Positions 47,237 through 56,637 are shown, counted from the stretch's first letter. The stretch: DNA of 64,000 nt from Streptomyces sp. WM6378 (GCF_001279695.1 NZ_LGDD01000001.1:162602-226601), one strand, 5' to 3'. Numbers and translations: made by a program. Notes: generated by a model not told the origin, from the letters alone.

Positions 47237-48033
47237 CGCCTGGCTCCTCCTCATTCATGGACTTCCTGTCCGAGCACTCGCCGGAGATGCTGCCCGGCAA
47301 GCGCGCCCTGCCGCCCGTGCAGGGTCACATCGAAGCGCCGCACGGCACGACGATCGTCGCGGCGACGTTCCCCGGCGGGGTCGTCCTGGCCGGCGACCGG
47401 CGGGCCACGATGGGCAACATGATCGCCCAGCGCGACATCGAGAAGGTCTTCCCGGCTGACGAGTACTCGGCGGTCGGCATCGCCGGCACCGCCGGCCTCG
47501 CGGTCGAGATGGTCAAGCTCTTCCAGCTGGAGCTGGAGCACTTCGAGAAGGTCGAAGGCGCCACGCTCTCCCTGGAGGGCAAGGCCAACCGGCTCTCCAC
47601 GATGATCCGCAGCAACCTGGGCATGGCCATGCAGGGCCTCGCCGTGGTCCCGCTCTTCGCGGGCTACGACGTGGACCGCGAGAAGGGCCGGATCTTCTCC
47701 TACGACGTCACCGGCGGCCGGTCCGAGGAGCACGGCTTCGCCGCCACCGGCTCCGGCTCGATCTTCGCCCGGGGCTCCATGAAGAAGCTCTACCGCGACG
47801 ATCTGACGGAGCAGGAGACGACCACGCTCGTCATCCAGGCGCTCTACGACGCCGCCGACGACGACTCGGCGACCGGCGGCCCGGACATGGCGCGCCGGAT
47901 CTTCCCGATCGTCACCGTCATCACCGAGGACGGCTTCCGCAGGCTCACCGAGGCGGAGTCCTCCGAGCTCGCCCGCACCATCCTGGAACGGCGGCTGGAG
48001 CAGCCCGACGGCCCGCGGGCCTCCCTCCTCTGA
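47188..48033 (+). CDS. prcB: 20S proteasome beta subunit PrcB
   Basis: A 281-residue precursor of the catalytic beta subunit. The propeptide covers residues 1-53 and is cut after Gly53 to expose Thr54 (EAPHG followed by [20 protein letters not shown]), the N-terminal nucleophile; the GDRRA region carries the conserved Asp and Arg before the catalytic Lys-equivalent positions. The GTG at 47188 follows GGAAGGAAA and lies inside the end of the nuclease gene, so translation may be coupled to it. It assembles with PrcA into the 20S core that degrades pupylated proteins delivered by ARC. Confidence 0.96.
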   Translation: MEANTRGTGRLPAAFLTPGSSSFMDFLSEHSPEMLPGKRALPPVQGHIEAPHGTTIVAATFPGGVVLAGDRRATMGNMIAQRDIEKVFPADEYSAVGIAGTAGLAVEMVKLFQLELEHFEKVEGATLSLEGKANRLSTMIRSNLGMAMQGLAVVPLFAGYDVDREKGRIFSYDVTGGRSEEHGFAATGSGSIFARGSMKKLYRDDLTEQETTTLVIQALYDAADDDSATGGPDMARRIFPIVTVITEDGFRRLTEAESSELARTILERRLEQPDGPRASLL

Positions 48034-48088
48034 GGCCCGAGCGGGCCCCGAGATGACTTCGCCACTGACAGAAAGGGACGGTTAGCCG

Positions 48089-48847
48089 GTGTCGACCCCG
48101 TTCTATGTCTCACCCCAGCAGGCCATGGCCGACCGTGCGGAGTACGCCCGCAAGGGCATCGCCCGCGGCCGCAGCCTGGTCGTGATCCAGTACGCCGACG
48201 GCATCGTGTTCGTCGGTGAGAACCCGTCCCGCGCGCTGCACAAGTTCAGCGAGATCTACGACCGGATCGGCTTCGCGGCCGCCGGCAAGTACAACGAGTA
48301 CGAGAACCTCCGCATCGGCGGCGTCCGTTACGCGGATCTGCGCGGATACACCTACGACCGCGACGACGTGACGGCCCGTGGGCTCGCCAACGTCTACGCG
48401 CAGACCCTGGGCACCATCTTCTCCAGTGTCGGCGAGAAGCCGTACGAGGTGGAGCTGGTCGTCGCCGAGGTCGGCAGCACGCCCGAAGAGGACCAGATCT
48501 ACCGGCTGCCGCACGACGGTTCGATCGTGGACGAGCACGGCTCGGTCGCGGTCGGCGGCAACGCCGAACAGATCAGCACGTTCCTGGACCAGCGCCACCA
48601 GGACGGCATGTCGCTCGCCGAGGCGCTGAAGCTGGCCGTGCAGGCCTTGTCGAACCAGACGAACGGCGCCGACCGGGAGATCCCCGCCGAGCGACTTGAG
48701 GTCGCGGTCCTCGACCGGACGCGGCCGCAGCAGCGGAAGTTCAAGCGCATCGTCGGCCGTCAGCTCTCCCGGCTGCTCCAGGCGGATGTGGCCAAGACGG
48801 AGCCCACCGAGGCCCCTTCGGACCTGGAGGAGGCGGAGGACGAGTAG
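48089..48847 (+). CDS. prcA: 20S proteasome alpha subunit PrcA
   Basis: A 252-residue alpha subunit forming the outer rings and gate of the 20S core. It starts [23 protein letters not shown] (given in part), the N-terminal gate and H0 helix; the body has [20 protein letters not shown] and [21 protein letters not shown]. An acidic tail ([10 protein letters not shown]) ends the protein, as in other actinobacterial PrcA. The GTG follows AAAGGGACGG 55 bases after prcB, in the same operon. The gene ends at a strong bidirectional hairpin shared with the convergent LacI gene. Confidence 0.96.
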   Translation: MSTPFYVSPQQAMADRAEYARKGIARGRSLVVIQYADGIVFVGENPSRALHKFSEIYDRIGFAAAGKYNEYENLRIGGVRYADLRGYTYDRDDVTARGLANVYAQTLGTIFSSVGEKPYEVELVVAEVGSTPEEDQIYRLPHDGSIVDEHGSVAVGGNAEQISTFLDQRHQDGMSLAEALKLAVQALSNQTNGADREIPAERLEVAVLDRTRPQQRKFKRIVGRQLSRLLQADVAKTEPTEAPSDLEEAEDE

Positions 48848-48863
48848 TCCCCCCGCTGCCTCA

Positions 48864-48899
48864 CGCGCCCCGGTTCCGCCTCAGGCGGGCCGGGGCGCG
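48864..48899. terminator. Bidirectional terminator between prcA and the LacI-type gene
   Basis: CGCGCCCCGG and CCGCC (48864-48880) pair with 48884-48899 around a three-base turn. It overlaps the stop codon of the LacI-type gene. Confidence 0.75.
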
Positions 48900-49975
48900 G
48901 CCGTTGAGCCCCGTACCACCAGTGAGACGGGCAGGTCCCCGGTCTCGGGCGGGCGCCCCTCCAGGACGGCGAGCAGCGCGGCCATGCCGCGGGCGCCGAC
49001 CTGCTCGGCGGGCAGCGCGAGCGTGGTGAGCTCCGGCTCAAGGGCGGTGGCGAGGGTGAGGCCGTCGAACCCGGTGACCGACACGTCGTCGGGGATGCGA
49101 AGGCCGAGCCGGTGGGACGCCTTGCAGGCGCCCGCGGCCAGGAAGTCGTCGTCGCAGACCAGCGCCGTCGGGCGTGGGCCGGCGGCGCGCAGGGCCTGCT
49201 CGGCGGCCTCCCGCCCGGAGTCCACGCCGAGCGCTGCTCGGACCGTACGCAGTTCGGAGCCCGGCACCCCGGCGAGCGAGTCCGCCAGCGCGCGGGCGCG
49301 GACGACGAACGTCCAGGAGTCCACGTCGGCCGCGACGTGGACGAATCGGCGGTGGCCGAGCCCGAGCAGATGCTCCGTCAGGCGCCGTACGCCGTCGGCG
49401 ATGTCGAGGTTGACGTGGGCCGCGGGCCCGGGCTCGTCGGGGTCGCTGTCGAGCATGACCAGCGGCAGGTCGCTGCCGCGGATCGAGGCGAGCGCGCCCG
49501 CCGCCATCGAGGAGGCGATGACCCCGTCGAGCGCGGTGCGCGCGGAGTCGAAGGGGTCGCGGGCTGGCCCGATGCCCTCGGGGGAGGGGTAGAGCACCAC
49601 GCCGAAGCCGTGCTCGGCGGCGACCTTGGCCGCGCCCGCGTAGACCTGGGCGAAGAACTCGCTGGTCATGGCGGGCACGACGAGCAGCGCCGTCCTGGTG
49701 CGGCCGAGCCGCAGGCTGCGGGCGGCCAGGTTGGGGCGGTAGCCGAGCTCCCGCGCGGCCTCCCTGACCAGGCCCGCGGTCCGCTCCGAGACGCGGCCCC
49801 GCCACTTGTCGCCCAGGACCAGCGAGACGGTGGCCTGCGAGACGCCCGCCGCGCTCGCCACGTCCCGGCTGGTGGGCCGGGACCCGGCCGGCCGGCCGGA
49901 CATCGCGGCGCGGGCGGCGCGCACCCCCGCGCGGGCCGCCACCGGCGTGGGTTGCGGGATGTCCGGGCTGGTCAC
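48881..49975 (-). CDS. LacI-family transcriptional regulator
   Basis: A 364-residue repressor. The helix-turn-helix is TSRDVASAAGVSQATVSLVLG near residue 35, followed by the hinge helix RPNLAARSLRLG. The periplasmic-binding-protein-like effector domain follows (TALLVVPAMTSEFFAQVYAG, PLVMLDSDPDEPG, DDVSVTGFDGLTLATALEP). The GTG start has GGAGG at seven bases. It is divergent from an MFS transporter gene 103 bases away, and the gap carries an imperfect dyad, so it probably controls itself and that transporter. The effector is likely a small sugar-like molecule but unknown. Confidence 0.9.
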   Translation of the reverse strand: MTSPDIPQPTPVAARAGVRAARAAMSGRPAGSRPTSRDVASAAGVSQATVSLVLGDKWRGRVSERTAGLVREAARELGYRPNLAARSLRLGRTRTALLVVPAMTSEFFAQVYAGAAKVAAEHGFGVVLYPSPEGIGPARDPFDSARTALDGVIASSMAAGALASIRGSDLPLVMLDSDPDEPGPAAHVNLDIADGVRRLTEHLLGLGHRRFVHVAADVDSWTFVVRARALADSLAGVPGSELRTVRAALGVDSGREAAEQALRAAGPRPTALVCDDDFLAAGACKASHRLGLRIPDDVSVTGFDGLTLATALEPELTTLALPAEQVGARGMAALLAVLEGRPPETGDLPVSLVVRGSTAAPRPA

Positions 49976-50032
49976 GGGTCCTCCAGGGCGGCTGGTCGGC
50001 GGGCACGGGGTAGACCCGCGGGCTTGCCACAT

Positions 50033-50063
50033 GGTACGTATGACCTCGGAAGTTATACGTAAC
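50033..50063. promoter_or_regulatory. Imperfect dyad between the LacI-type and MFS genes
   Basis: GGTACGTATGACC and the reverse complement of GTTATACGTAAC face each other across 31 bases between the divergent genes; both arms share TACGTAT or TACGTATA. It is a likely LacI-type operator region. Confidence 0.5.
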
Positions 50064-50078
50064 ACGTGAGGAGTGGCC

Positions 50079-51338
50079 ATGGCGGCGGGATACGCGGAGA
50101 TCCTTCGGACCCGGCACGCCGCGCGGCTGCTCGCGGGCACGCTCACCGGCCGGCTGCCGAACGCGACCGCCGCGATCGCGGTCGTCTTCTTCGTACGGGC
50201 CGAGGGCGGCAGCTACTCCCTCGCGGGCGCGCTGACCGCCGTCTACGGCCTGGCCACGGCCGTCGGCCAGCCGCTGCTCGGGCGCGCCGTCGACCTGTAC
50301 GGACAGCCGCGCGTGATGCTCCCCGCCTCCGTCCTCGCGGCCCTCGGCATGGTCCTGCTCGCCGTCGTCGGCATCGAGCCGGTGGCCGTCGCGTATGCGG
50401 CCGTCCTCGTCGCCGGGCTCGCCACTCCGCCCCTGGAGGGCGGTCTGCGCGCCCTGTGGCCCAGCGTCCTCAAGCGCGAGGACCAGGTGCACACCGCGTA
50501 CGCCATGGACGCGATAGCCCAGGAGGTGATGTTCACGGTCGGCCCGCTGCTCGTCACCGTGTCCATCGCGCTCTGGTCGCCCGCCACCGCGCTGCTGCTC
50601 ATCAACGCGCTCGGGGTGCTCGGCGCGCTCAGCGTCGTACTCTCCGAGCCGTCCAGGACCTGGCGTTCGGCGCCCCGCGAGGCGCACTGGCTCGGCGCGC
50701 TGCGCTCGCCCGGACTCCTCGCGCTGCTCGGCTCGTTCTTCTTCGTCGGCCTCGCGCTCGGCGCCATCATCGTCGCCGCGTCCGCCTACGCCGACGACCA
50801 CGGCAGCGACACGATCTACGGCTGGCTGATGGCCGCCAACGGACTCGGCGCGCTGCTCGGCGGGCTCGTCTACGGGGCCCGGCAGTGGAGCGGCGCCCCC
50901 GAGAAGCGGCTGCGGATTCTGGTCGCGCTGCTCGCGGTCGGCTACCTGCCATTGACGCTGGTCCCCGGCGTGCCCGCGATGGCCGCGCTCACCGTCGTCT
51001 CCGGCCTCTTCCTCGCGCCGTCCATCGCCTGCGCGTTCATCGTCGTCGACCGGCACGCCCCGCGCGGCACGGTCACCGAGGCCTTCTCCTGGCTGGTGAC
51101 GGCGTTCGGCGTCGGCACCGCGCTCGGCACGGCGGCCGCGGGCCCGGCGGTCGAACTCGGCGGAACGGGCGCCAGTTTCGCGGTCGCGGGCGGCGGCGGC
51201 CTCGCGGCCCTCGTCGTACTCCTCGCCACCCAGCGCGTCCTGGCAGCTCCCGGGCGTCGGCCGGATGTCGCCGGAGTTGACGAAAATGATCGAAACCGTG
51301 CCGTCGAACCCGGTTTCAGCTCAGGCCATCAGGCGTAA
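50079..51338 (+). CDS. Major facilitator superfamily transporter
   Basis: A 419-residue membrane protein with about twelve hydrophobic segments and an MFS domain 1 loop (LLGRAVDLYGQPRVML, Asp-x5-Arg-like). Segments such as FFFVGLALGAIIVAASAYAD and VSGLFLAPSIACAFIVVDRHAP resemble drug or sugar efflux carriers. The ATG at 50079 follows GAGGAG. It is divergent from the LacI-type regulator and ends 9 bases before the pafA start. The pafA -10 box lies inside its last codons, so the two genes are arranged very tightly. The substrate is unknown. Confidence 0.88.
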   Translation: MAAGYAEILRTRHAARLLAGTLTGRLPNATAAIAVVFFVRAEGGSYSLAGALTAVYGLATAVGQPLLGRAVDLYGQPRVMLPASVLAALGMVLLAVVGIEPVAVAYAAVLVAGLATPPLEGGLRALWPSVLKREDQVHTAYAMDAIAQEVMFTVGPLLVTVSIALWSPATALLLINALGVLGALSVVLSEPSRTWRSAPREAHWLGALRSPGLLALLGSFFFVGLALGAIIVAASAYADDHGSDTIYGWLMAANGLGALLGGLVYGARQWSGAPEKRLRILVALLAVGYLPLTLVPGVPAMAALTVVSGLFLAPSIACAFIVVDRHAPRGTVTEAFSWLVTAFGVGTALGTAAAGPAVELGGTGASFAVAGGGGLAALVVLLATQRVLAAPGRRPDVAGVDENDRNRAVEPGFSSGHQA

Positions 51339-51341
51339 TGT
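51336..51341 (+). promoter_or_regulatory. -10 box TAATGT for leaderless pafA
   Basis: TAATGT spans the stop codon of the MFS gene and ends six bases before the pafA ATG, with no ribosome site between. Confidence 0.5.
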
Positions 51342-51347
51342 TCACTC

Positions 51348-52709
51348 ATGGACCGCCGCATTTTCGGGCTGGAGAACGAGTACGGCGTCACGTGCACGTT
51401 CAGGGGACAGCGCCGACTGTCTCCTGACGAAGTGGCGCGCTACCTCTTCCGCCGTGTTGTGTCATGGGGCCGCAGCAGCAACGTCTTTCTGCGGAACGGC
51501 GCCCGCCTCTACCTGGACGTGGGATCGCATCCGGAATACGCAACTCCCGAATGCGACAACGTGACCGAACTGGTCACCCACGACAAAGCCGGCGAGCGCA
51601 TTCTCGAAGGCCTGCTCGTCGACGCCGAACGCCGCCTGCACGAGGAGGGAATCGCGGGCGACGTCTATCTCTTCAAGAACAACACCGACTCGGCGGGAAA
51701 CTCCTACGGATGCCACGAGAACTATCTCGTCGCCCGGCACGGAGAGTTCTCCCGGCTCGCGGACATCCTCATTCCGTTCCTCGTCACCCGCCAGTTGATC
51801 TGCGGCGCCGGCAAGGTGCTGCAGACCCCGCGCGGCGCGGTCTACTGCGTCAGCCAGCGCGCCGAACACATCTGGGAGGGCGTCAGCTCCGCCACCACCC
51901 GCTCGCGTCCCATCATCAACACCCGGGACGAGCCGCACGCGGACGCCGAGCGCTACCGGCGCCTGCACGTCATCGTCGGCGACTCCAACATGTCCGAGAC
52001 GACCATGCTGTTGAAGGTCGGCGCCACCGACCTCGTCCTGCGCATGATCGAAGCCGGTACGGTGATGCGCGACCTCACGCTGGAGAACCCGATCCGGGCC
52101 ATCCGCGAGGTCTCGCACGACATCACGGGCCAGCGCAAGGTGCGCCTGGCCAGCGGGCGCGAGGCCTCCGCCCTCGAAGTGCAGCGCGAGTACTACGAGA
52201 AGGCCGTGGACTTCGTGGAGCGCCGCGGCATCCGCACCGGCACCGTCGACCAGGTCCTCGAACTGTGGGGCCGCACCCTGGACGCGATCGAGGCCGAGGA
52301 CCTCGACCGGATCGGCACCGAGATCGACTGGGTCATGAAGTACAAGCTCATCGAGCGGTACCGGGCCAAGAACAACATGACCATGTCGCACCCGCGCGTC
52401 GCGCAGATAGACCTCGCCTACCACGACATCCACCGCCGGCGGGGCCTGTACTACCTCCTGGAGCGCAAGGGCCAGGCGGCCAGGATCTGCAACGACCTGA
52501 AGATCTTCGAGGGCAAGTCGGTGCCCCCGCAGACCACCAGGGCCCGCCTGCGCGGCGACTTCATCCGCCGTGCCCAGGAGCAGCGCCGGGACTTCACCGT
52601 CGACTGGGTGCACCTGAAGCTCAACGACCAGGCGCAGCGCACCGTGTTGTGCAAGGACCCGTTCCGGTCGGTGGACGACCGGGTGGAGAAGCTGATCGCC
52701 GGTATGTGA
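51348..52709 (+). CDS. pafA: Pup-protein ligase PafA
   Basis: A 453-residue ligase that phosphorylates the C-terminal Glu of deamidated Pup and joins it to substrate lysines. The metal-binding Glu9 is in [11 protein letters not shown] and the catalytic Asp57 in [16 protein letters not shown], the positions known for the family. [19 protein letters not shown] and [19 protein letters not shown] are shared with Dop, but the Dop loop is missing. The ATG is leaderless relative to TAATGT. A hairpin follows. In M. tuberculosis the same order pafA-pafB-pafC-tatA-tatC-helY occurs; here two FKBP genes are inserted after pafA. Confidence 0.97.
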   Translation: MDRRIFGLENEYGVTCTFRGQRRLSPDEVARYLFRRVVSWGRSSNVFLRNGARLYLDVGSHPEYATPECDNVTELVTHDKAGERILEGLLVDAERRLHEEGIAGDVYLFKNNTDSAGNSYGCHENYLVARHGEFSRLADILIPFLVTRQLICGAGKVLQTPRGAVYCVSQRAEHIWEGVSSATTRSRPIINTRDEPHADAERYRRLHVIVGDSNMSETTMLLKVGATDLVLRMIEAGTVMRDLTLENPIRAIREVSHDITGQRKVRLASGREASALEVQREYYEKAVDFVERRGIRTGTVDQVLELWGRTLDAIEAEDLDRIGTEIDWVMKYKLIERYRAKNNMTMSHPRVAQIDLAYHDIHRRRGLYYLLERKGQAARICNDLKIFEGKSVPPQTTRARLRGDFIRRAQEQRRDFTVDWVHLKLNDQAQRTVLCKDPFRSVDDRVEKLIAGM

Positions 52710-52730
52710 GACGGCATCAGTGGTCGTGAC

Positions 52731-52764
52731 CGGGGCCCCGTGCGCTGTTGCGTGCGGGGCCCCC
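52731..52764 (+). terminator. Hairpin after pafA
   Basis: A 15-base arm from 52731 pairs with 52750-52764 with two mismatches around a TGTT loop. Confidence 0.6.
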
Positions 52765-52801
52765 GGGCATGCCGGACCCTTGTGGTACGGGAGTGGGGCC
52801 G

Positions 52802-52807
52802 TAGAGT
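52802..52807 (+). promoter_or_regulatory. -10 box TAGAGT for the FKBP lipoprotein gene
   Basis: TAGAGT gives a leader of about 30 bases carrying GAGGA before the GTG at 52845. Confidence 0.45.
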
Positions 52808-52844
52808 GGCGGCTCCGACCGTTCCAGCTACCCCGAGGACCACT

Positions 52845-53855
52845 GTGCGACGCCGACTTGCTGCCGCGCTCATCGTGCCGGCCCTGATGCTCACCGCGGC
52901 CTGCGGAGGAGGTGACGACTCGGCGAAGAAGAAGGACGCGTCCGCCTCCCCCTCCGACCAGGCGTCCCAGCCCGCCGCTCCCAAGCCGGTGTCCGACGCC
53001 TCGCCGATGCCCACCGTCGCGGGCGACCTGGGCAAGAAGCCCACGATCACCATCCCCAAGGGCGACCCGAGCGGGAAGTTCGTCGTCAAGACGCTGACCG
53101 CGGGCACCGGCCCCGAGGTCAAGAAGGACGACCTCGCGGTGACGAAGTACACCGGGAAGATCTGGAAGAGCGGCAAGGACCTCGCCGGTTCCTACGACAA
53201 GGACGGCGTGCCCCAGGTCATCCCGGCCGGCTCGCAGACCTACATCCCCGCGTTCAGCGAGGCGGTGCTCGGCCAGAAGGTCGGCGCCCGCGTCCTGGTC
53301 GTCGCCCCGCCGTCCGCCGCGTTCGGCGCCGCGGGCAAGCAGGAGCTCGGCGTCTCCGGCACCGACAACCTGGTCTTCGTCCTCGACGTCGACAGCGTGA
53401 TGCCGAAGAAGGTCGAGGGCACCCAGGCCGCCATCCCGTCCGACCTGCCGCAGATCAAGGCGGACAAGGACGAGGCGGCCACGATCACGGTCCCGAAGAA
53501 CGACCCGCCGAAGAAGCTCGTCGACCAGGTCCTCATCGAGGGCAAGGGCGCCGAGGTCAAGAGCGGCCAGACCGTCTACATGCAGTACAGCGGGGCCACC
53601 TGGAAGCCCAACGAGGGACTGCCGCAGGCGAAGCTGTTCGACACGTCCTGGAAGACCGGCGCCCCGTTCTCGACCACGATCGGTCAGGGCCAGGTCATCG
53701 AGGGCTGGGACAAGGGTCTCGTCGGCAAGAAGGTCGGCAGCCGTGTCCTGCTGGTCATCCCGCCGGAGCAGGGCTACAAGGACAAGGCCCAGGGTGCGGA
53801 CATCCCGGCCAACTCGACCCTGGTCTTCGTCGTGGACATCCTCGGAGCAGTGTAA
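52845..53855 (+). CDS. FKBP-type peptidyl-prolyl isomerase lipoprotein with two FKBP domains
   Basis: A 336-residue lipoprotein. The signal peptide has Arg-Arg-Arg followed by a hydrophobic core and ends at the lipobox LTAAC. A Lys/Ser/Pro linker precedes two FKBP folds, about 90-205 and 225-336. The second keeps more canonical features (GQVIEGWDKGLVGKKVGSRV, LVIPPEQGYKD). In the first, the strand IPAFSEAVLGQKVGARVLVV lacks the usual Trp, so catalysis there may be weak. It should assist folding of exported proteins near Pro residues. The GTG at 52845 is preferred over an upstream frame with no signal peptide. A second FKBP gene follows 40 bases downstream. Confidence 0.9.
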   Translation: MRRRLAAALIVPALMLTAACGGGDDSAKKKDASASPSDQASQPAAPKPVSDASPMPTVAGDLGKKPTITIPKGDPSGKFVVKTLTAGTGPEVKKDDLAVTKYTGKIWKSGKDLAGSYDKDGVPQVIPAGSQTYIPAFSEAVLGQKVGARVLVVAPPSAAFGAAGKQELGVSGTDNLVFVLDVDSVMPKKVEGTQAAIPSDLPQIKADKDEAATITVPKNDPPKKLVDQVLIEGKGAEVKSGQTVYMQYSGATWKPNEGLPQAKLFDTSWKTGAPFSTTIGQGQVIEGWDKGLVGKKVGSRVLLVIPPEQGYKDKAQGADIPANSTLVFVVDILGAV

Positions 53856-53895
53856 GACTGTCCGGGTTGCCCATAGCGATAAGTAGGAGCATTAC

Positions 53896-54267
53896 GTGAG
53901 CATCGACAAGCCCGAGATCGACTTCCCCGAGGGTCAGCCGCCGGCGGACCTGGAGATCAAGGAGATCTGGGAGGGCGACGGCGCCGTCGCCAAGGCCGGC
54001 GACTTCGTCAAGGTCCACTACGTCGGCGTGGCCTTCTCCACCGGCGAGGAGTTCGACGCCTCCTGGAACCGCGGCAACCCGCTGGAGTTCAAGCTGGGTG
54101 CCGGCCAGGTCATCTCCGGCTGGGACCAGGGCATCCAGGGCATGAAGGTCGGCGGTCGCCGCCGGCTGACCATCCCGGCCCACCTCGCCTACGGCGACCG
54201 CGGCGCCGGCAGCGCCATCGCCCCGGGCGAGACGCTGATCTTCGTCTGCGACCTGGTCTCCGTCTGA
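53896..54267 (+). CDS. Small cytoplasmic FKBP-type peptidyl-prolyl isomerase
   Basis: A 123-residue single-domain FKBP. Active-site residues typical of the fold are visible: VKVHYVGVAFSTGEEFDASW, GAGQVISGWDQGIQGMKVGG with Val-Ile and Trp, and LTIPAHLAYGDRGAGSAIAPG with Tyr and the hydrophobic 80s loop. There is no signal peptide, so it acts in the cytoplasm, unlike the preceding lipoprotein. It starts at GTG after AGGAGC. A strong terminator follows, separating it from pafB. Confidence 0.95.
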   Translation: MSIDKPEIDFPEGQPPADLEIKEIWEGDGAVAKAGDFVKVHYVGVAFSTGEEFDASWNRGNPLEFKLGAGQVISGWDQGIQGMKVGGRRRLTIPAHLAYGDRGAGSAIAPGETLIFVCDLVSV

Positions 54268-54308
54268 GACGCACCTCGATCAGTCCCGAGTGATCGGAGC
54301 TGATCAGA

Positions 54309-54347
54309 CCGAGGGCCCGTGCCTGCTGGCATGGGCCCTCGGCTTTT
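54309..54347 (+). terminator. Rho-independent terminator after the FKBP genes
   Basis: CCGAGGGCCCGTGCC pairs with GGCATGGGCCCTCGG (54309-54342) around TGCT, followed by CTTTT. Confidence 0.92.
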
Positions 54348-54414
54348 GCCCGGACAGCCGGGGGCGGTACGGTCAACGGTCGTAGCGCACAACGAGAGAG
54401 GGCGTAGGGCATCG

Positions 54415-55365
54415 ATGGCGATTGCCAAGGCCGAGCGGCTGATGAACCTGGCGCTGTGTCTGCTCGGGACACGGCGCGCACTCAGCAAGCGGGAGCTGCG
54501 CGAGTCCATCGAGGCCTATCTCGAAGCCGGGTCCGACGACTCCTTCAACCGGATGTTCGAGCGGGACAAGGACGATCTGCGGGAACTCGGCCTCGTCATC
54601 GAGACCGTCGAGAACCTCGACGGCGAGACCGGCTACCTCGCCCGCCGCGACAGCAACCGCCTGCCGCCGGTCCAGCTCGACGCCGAGGAGGCCGCGGCCC
54701 TCGGGCTCGCCGCCCGCGTCTGGCAGCAGGCCCGGCTCGCGGGCGCGGCCAGCGGAGCGCTCCAGAAGCTGCGCGCCGCCGGCATGCCGGAAGCCGACAA
54801 TCCGTATGAGCACAGCGCCATCGAGCCGCGCATCCCGGTCCATGAGACGGCCTTCGAGCCGTTGATGCTGGCCTGCCGTGACCGGCGCCCGGTCGTCTTC
54901 GACTACCGCAAGGTCACCGCCGTACGCCCCGAGGCCCGGCACGTCGAGCCCTGGGGCCTAGAGTGCTGGCGCGGCCACTGGTACCTGGCCGGCTGGGACC
55001 GCGACCGGGGTGCCGAGCGGGTGTTCCGGCTCAGCCGCATCTCCGGCCGGGTCCGCTCCCGCGCGGCCGCCTTCACCGCGCCGGTGCCCGACGTCGTCAC
55101 CGTGCGCGAGACGGTCGAGAGCTGGGCGGGGGAGACCGCGACCCGCTCGGCCAGGATCCGGCTGCGCGCCGGAGCCGGCTACCCGCTGCGCTCACGGGCC
55201 ACCTCGACGCGGGAACTCGGCGACGGGTGGGACGAGTTGGAGATTCCGTACGGGCACGGGCTGGACGCCCACCTCGTGGAATTCGGCCCCGACGTGGTCG
55301 TGCTGGAGCCCGCCGATCTGCGGGCCGACGTGATGGAACGGCTGCGCGCCGTGGCCAAGGGCTGA
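54415..55365 (+). CDS. pafB: WYL-domain transcription factor PafB
   Basis: A 316-residue regulator. The N-terminal helix-turn-helix covers MAIAKAERLMNLALCLLG through RALSKRELRESIEAYL. The WYL domain is about residues 135-225 (RDRRPVVFDYRKVTAVRPEA, WGLECWRGHWYLAGWDRD), and a C-terminal WCX extension follows. With PafC it forms the PafBC activator, which in mycobacteria turns on LexA-independent DNA-damage genes. The start at MAIAKAERL has GAGAGAGGGCG upstream. pafC begins 16 bases after its stop. In Streptomyces the two proteins remain separate genes, as here. Confidence 0.92.
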   Translation: MAIAKAERLMNLALCLLGTRRALSKRELRESIEAYLEAGSDDSFNRMFERDKDDLRELGLVIETVENLDGETGYLARRDSNRLPPVQLDAEEAAALGLAARVWQQARLAGAASGALQKLRAAGMPEADNPYEHSAIEPRIPVHETAFEPLMLACRDRRPVVFDYRKVTAVRPEARHVEPWGLECWRGHWYLAGWDRDRGAERVFRLSRISGRVRSRAAAFTAPVPDVVTVRETVESWAGETATRSARIRLRAGAGYPLRSRATSTRELGDGWDELEIPYGHGLDAHLVEFGPDVVVLEPADLRADVMERLRAVAKG

Positions 55366-55381
55366 GGGGGACCGTACGACC

Positions 55382-56356
55382 ATGGCTGCGAACGCCATCG
55401 ACCAGACGCGGCGGATGCTGTCGCTGGTGACCTATCTGCGTGAGCGCCCCGGTGCCCACGTCGCGGACGTCGCCCGCGCCTTCGGCATCACCGAGGACGA
55501 ACTGATCTCCGACCTCGACGTGCTGCCCATGTGCGGCACGAGCTTCCGAGGCGGCGACCTCCTGGACATCGACACCGACGGCGACCGCATCTGGTGGCAC
55601 AACCCGGACGACGTCGCGGCCCCGCTCCGGCTCGCCGCCGACGAGGCGACCGCGCTGCTCGTGGCCGCGCGGGCCGTCTCCACGCTGCCCGGCCTGCGCG
55701 AGGGCGACCGGCAGGCGCTGCTGCGCGCCACCGCCAAGCTGGAGGCCGCGGCCGGCGAAGCCGCCGGCGCCAGCTCCCGGCTCTCGGTCACCTTCGAGTC
55801 CGAGGGCGGCGTCTTCGCCGAGGTCGACCGGGCGATCTCCGAGCGCCGCCGGCTGTGGGTGAAGTACTACTCACCGGCCCGCGACGAGCTCACCGAGCGC
55901 GAGGTCGACCCGATCCGGCTCTTCGCCGTCGGCCACACCTACATGGAGGCGTGGTGCCGGCTCTCCGAGGCCCGGCGCACCTTCCGCCTCGACCGGGTCG
56001 CCGAGATCCGCCTGCTCGACGAGGCCTCCGCGCCGCCCGAGCTGGAGCTGCGCGACCTGTCGGAGGGGCTCGTCCAGCCGTCCGCCGAGGACCCCGAGGT
56101 CGTCGTCGAGGTCGGCCCCGGCGGCCGCTGGGTCGCGGAGTACTACCCGCACGACAGCGCCGAGGAGCTCCCCGACGGCGGCCTGCGGATCACGCTGCGC
56201 ACGCCCGACCCCGCATCGCTGCGGCGCCTGGCGCTGCGCCTCGGTCAGGACGGCCGGATCGTCTCGCCGGACGACCTCGCCGAGAGCGCCCGGCGCGCGG
56301 CCCGCGAGGCGCTGGCCGGCTATGAGGAACCGCCCGCGCTCGACCACCAGAGCTGA
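55382..56356 (+). CDS. pafC: WYL-domain transcription factor PafC
   Basis: A 324-residue partner of PafB with the same architecture: helix-turn-helix (TRRMLSLVTYLRERPGAHV and DVARAFGITEDELISDLDVL), WYL domain (ERRRLWVKYYSPARDELTER, GHTYMEAWCRLSEARRTFRL) and WCX domain (VVEVGPGGRWVAEYYPHD). It is co-transcribed with pafB and followed after 15 bases by a small zinc-ribbon gene, probably in the same operon. WYL domains are thought to sense single-stranded DNA or nucleotides, fitting a DNA-damage role. Confidence 0.93.
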   Translation: MAANAIDQTRRMLSLVTYLRERPGAHVADVARAFGITEDELISDLDVLPMCGTSFRGGDLLDIDTDGDRIWWHNPDDVAAPLRLAADEATALLVAARAVSTLPGLREGDRQALLRATAKLEAAAGEAAGASSRLSVTFESEGGVFAEVDRAISERRRLWVKYYSPARDELTEREVDPIRLFAVGHTYMEAWCRLSEARRTFRLDRVAEIRLLDEASAPPELELRDLSEGLVQPSAEDPEVVVEVGPGGRWVAEYYPHDSAEELPDGGLRITLRTPDPASLRRLALRLGQDGRIVSPDDLAESARRAAREALAGYEEPPALDHQS

Positions 56357-56371
56357 GGAGAATTGCGGAAC

Positions 56372-56626
56372 ATGTCGGTATTGCCCGGTATTTCCCGTCC
56401 CGTGATCCCGGTCCTCTTCAAGGCGGCCTGCCCGGAGTGCCGCGCCCGCTTCGAACTCGGCGCGGCCGCGCTCCGCCTCGCCATCGGAGCCAGCCGCCGC
56501 ACCACGTTCTACTCCTTCACCTGTCCCGAGTGCGGCTCGGCCGTCCGCAAGCCGGCCGGGGAGCGCATCATCGAACTCCTCACTGGCGGCGGCGTCCGCA
56601 CCCTCCGCCTCCACTCCACCGTCTAG
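56372..56626 (+). CDS. Small zinc-ribbon protein
   Basis: An 84-residue protein with two Cys-Pro-Glu-Cys knuckles (FKAACPECRARFELG and YSFTCPECGSAVRKP), which together form one zinc ribbon. A basic, amphipathic tail follows (GERIIELLTGGGVRTLRL). It starts at ATG 16 bases after the pafC stop, with GAGGAG upstream, and is probably translated from the pafBC transcript. No named family is recognised. A nucleic-acid or protein-binding role is possible but not shown. The -10 box for the next gene overlaps its stop. Confidence 0.8.
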   Translation: MSVLPGISRPVIPVLFKAACPECRARFELGAAALRLAIGASRRTTFYSFTCPECGSAVRKPAGERIIELLTGGGVRTLRLHSTV

Positions 56627-56629
56627 GGT
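56624..56629 (+). promoter_or_regulatory. -10 box TAGGGT overlapping the zinc-ribbon stop codon
   Basis: TAGGGT contains the TAG stop of the zinc-ribbon gene and ends eight bases before the ATG at 56638, which has no ribosome site. Confidence 0.5.
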
Positions 56630-56637
56630 CCGCATCC

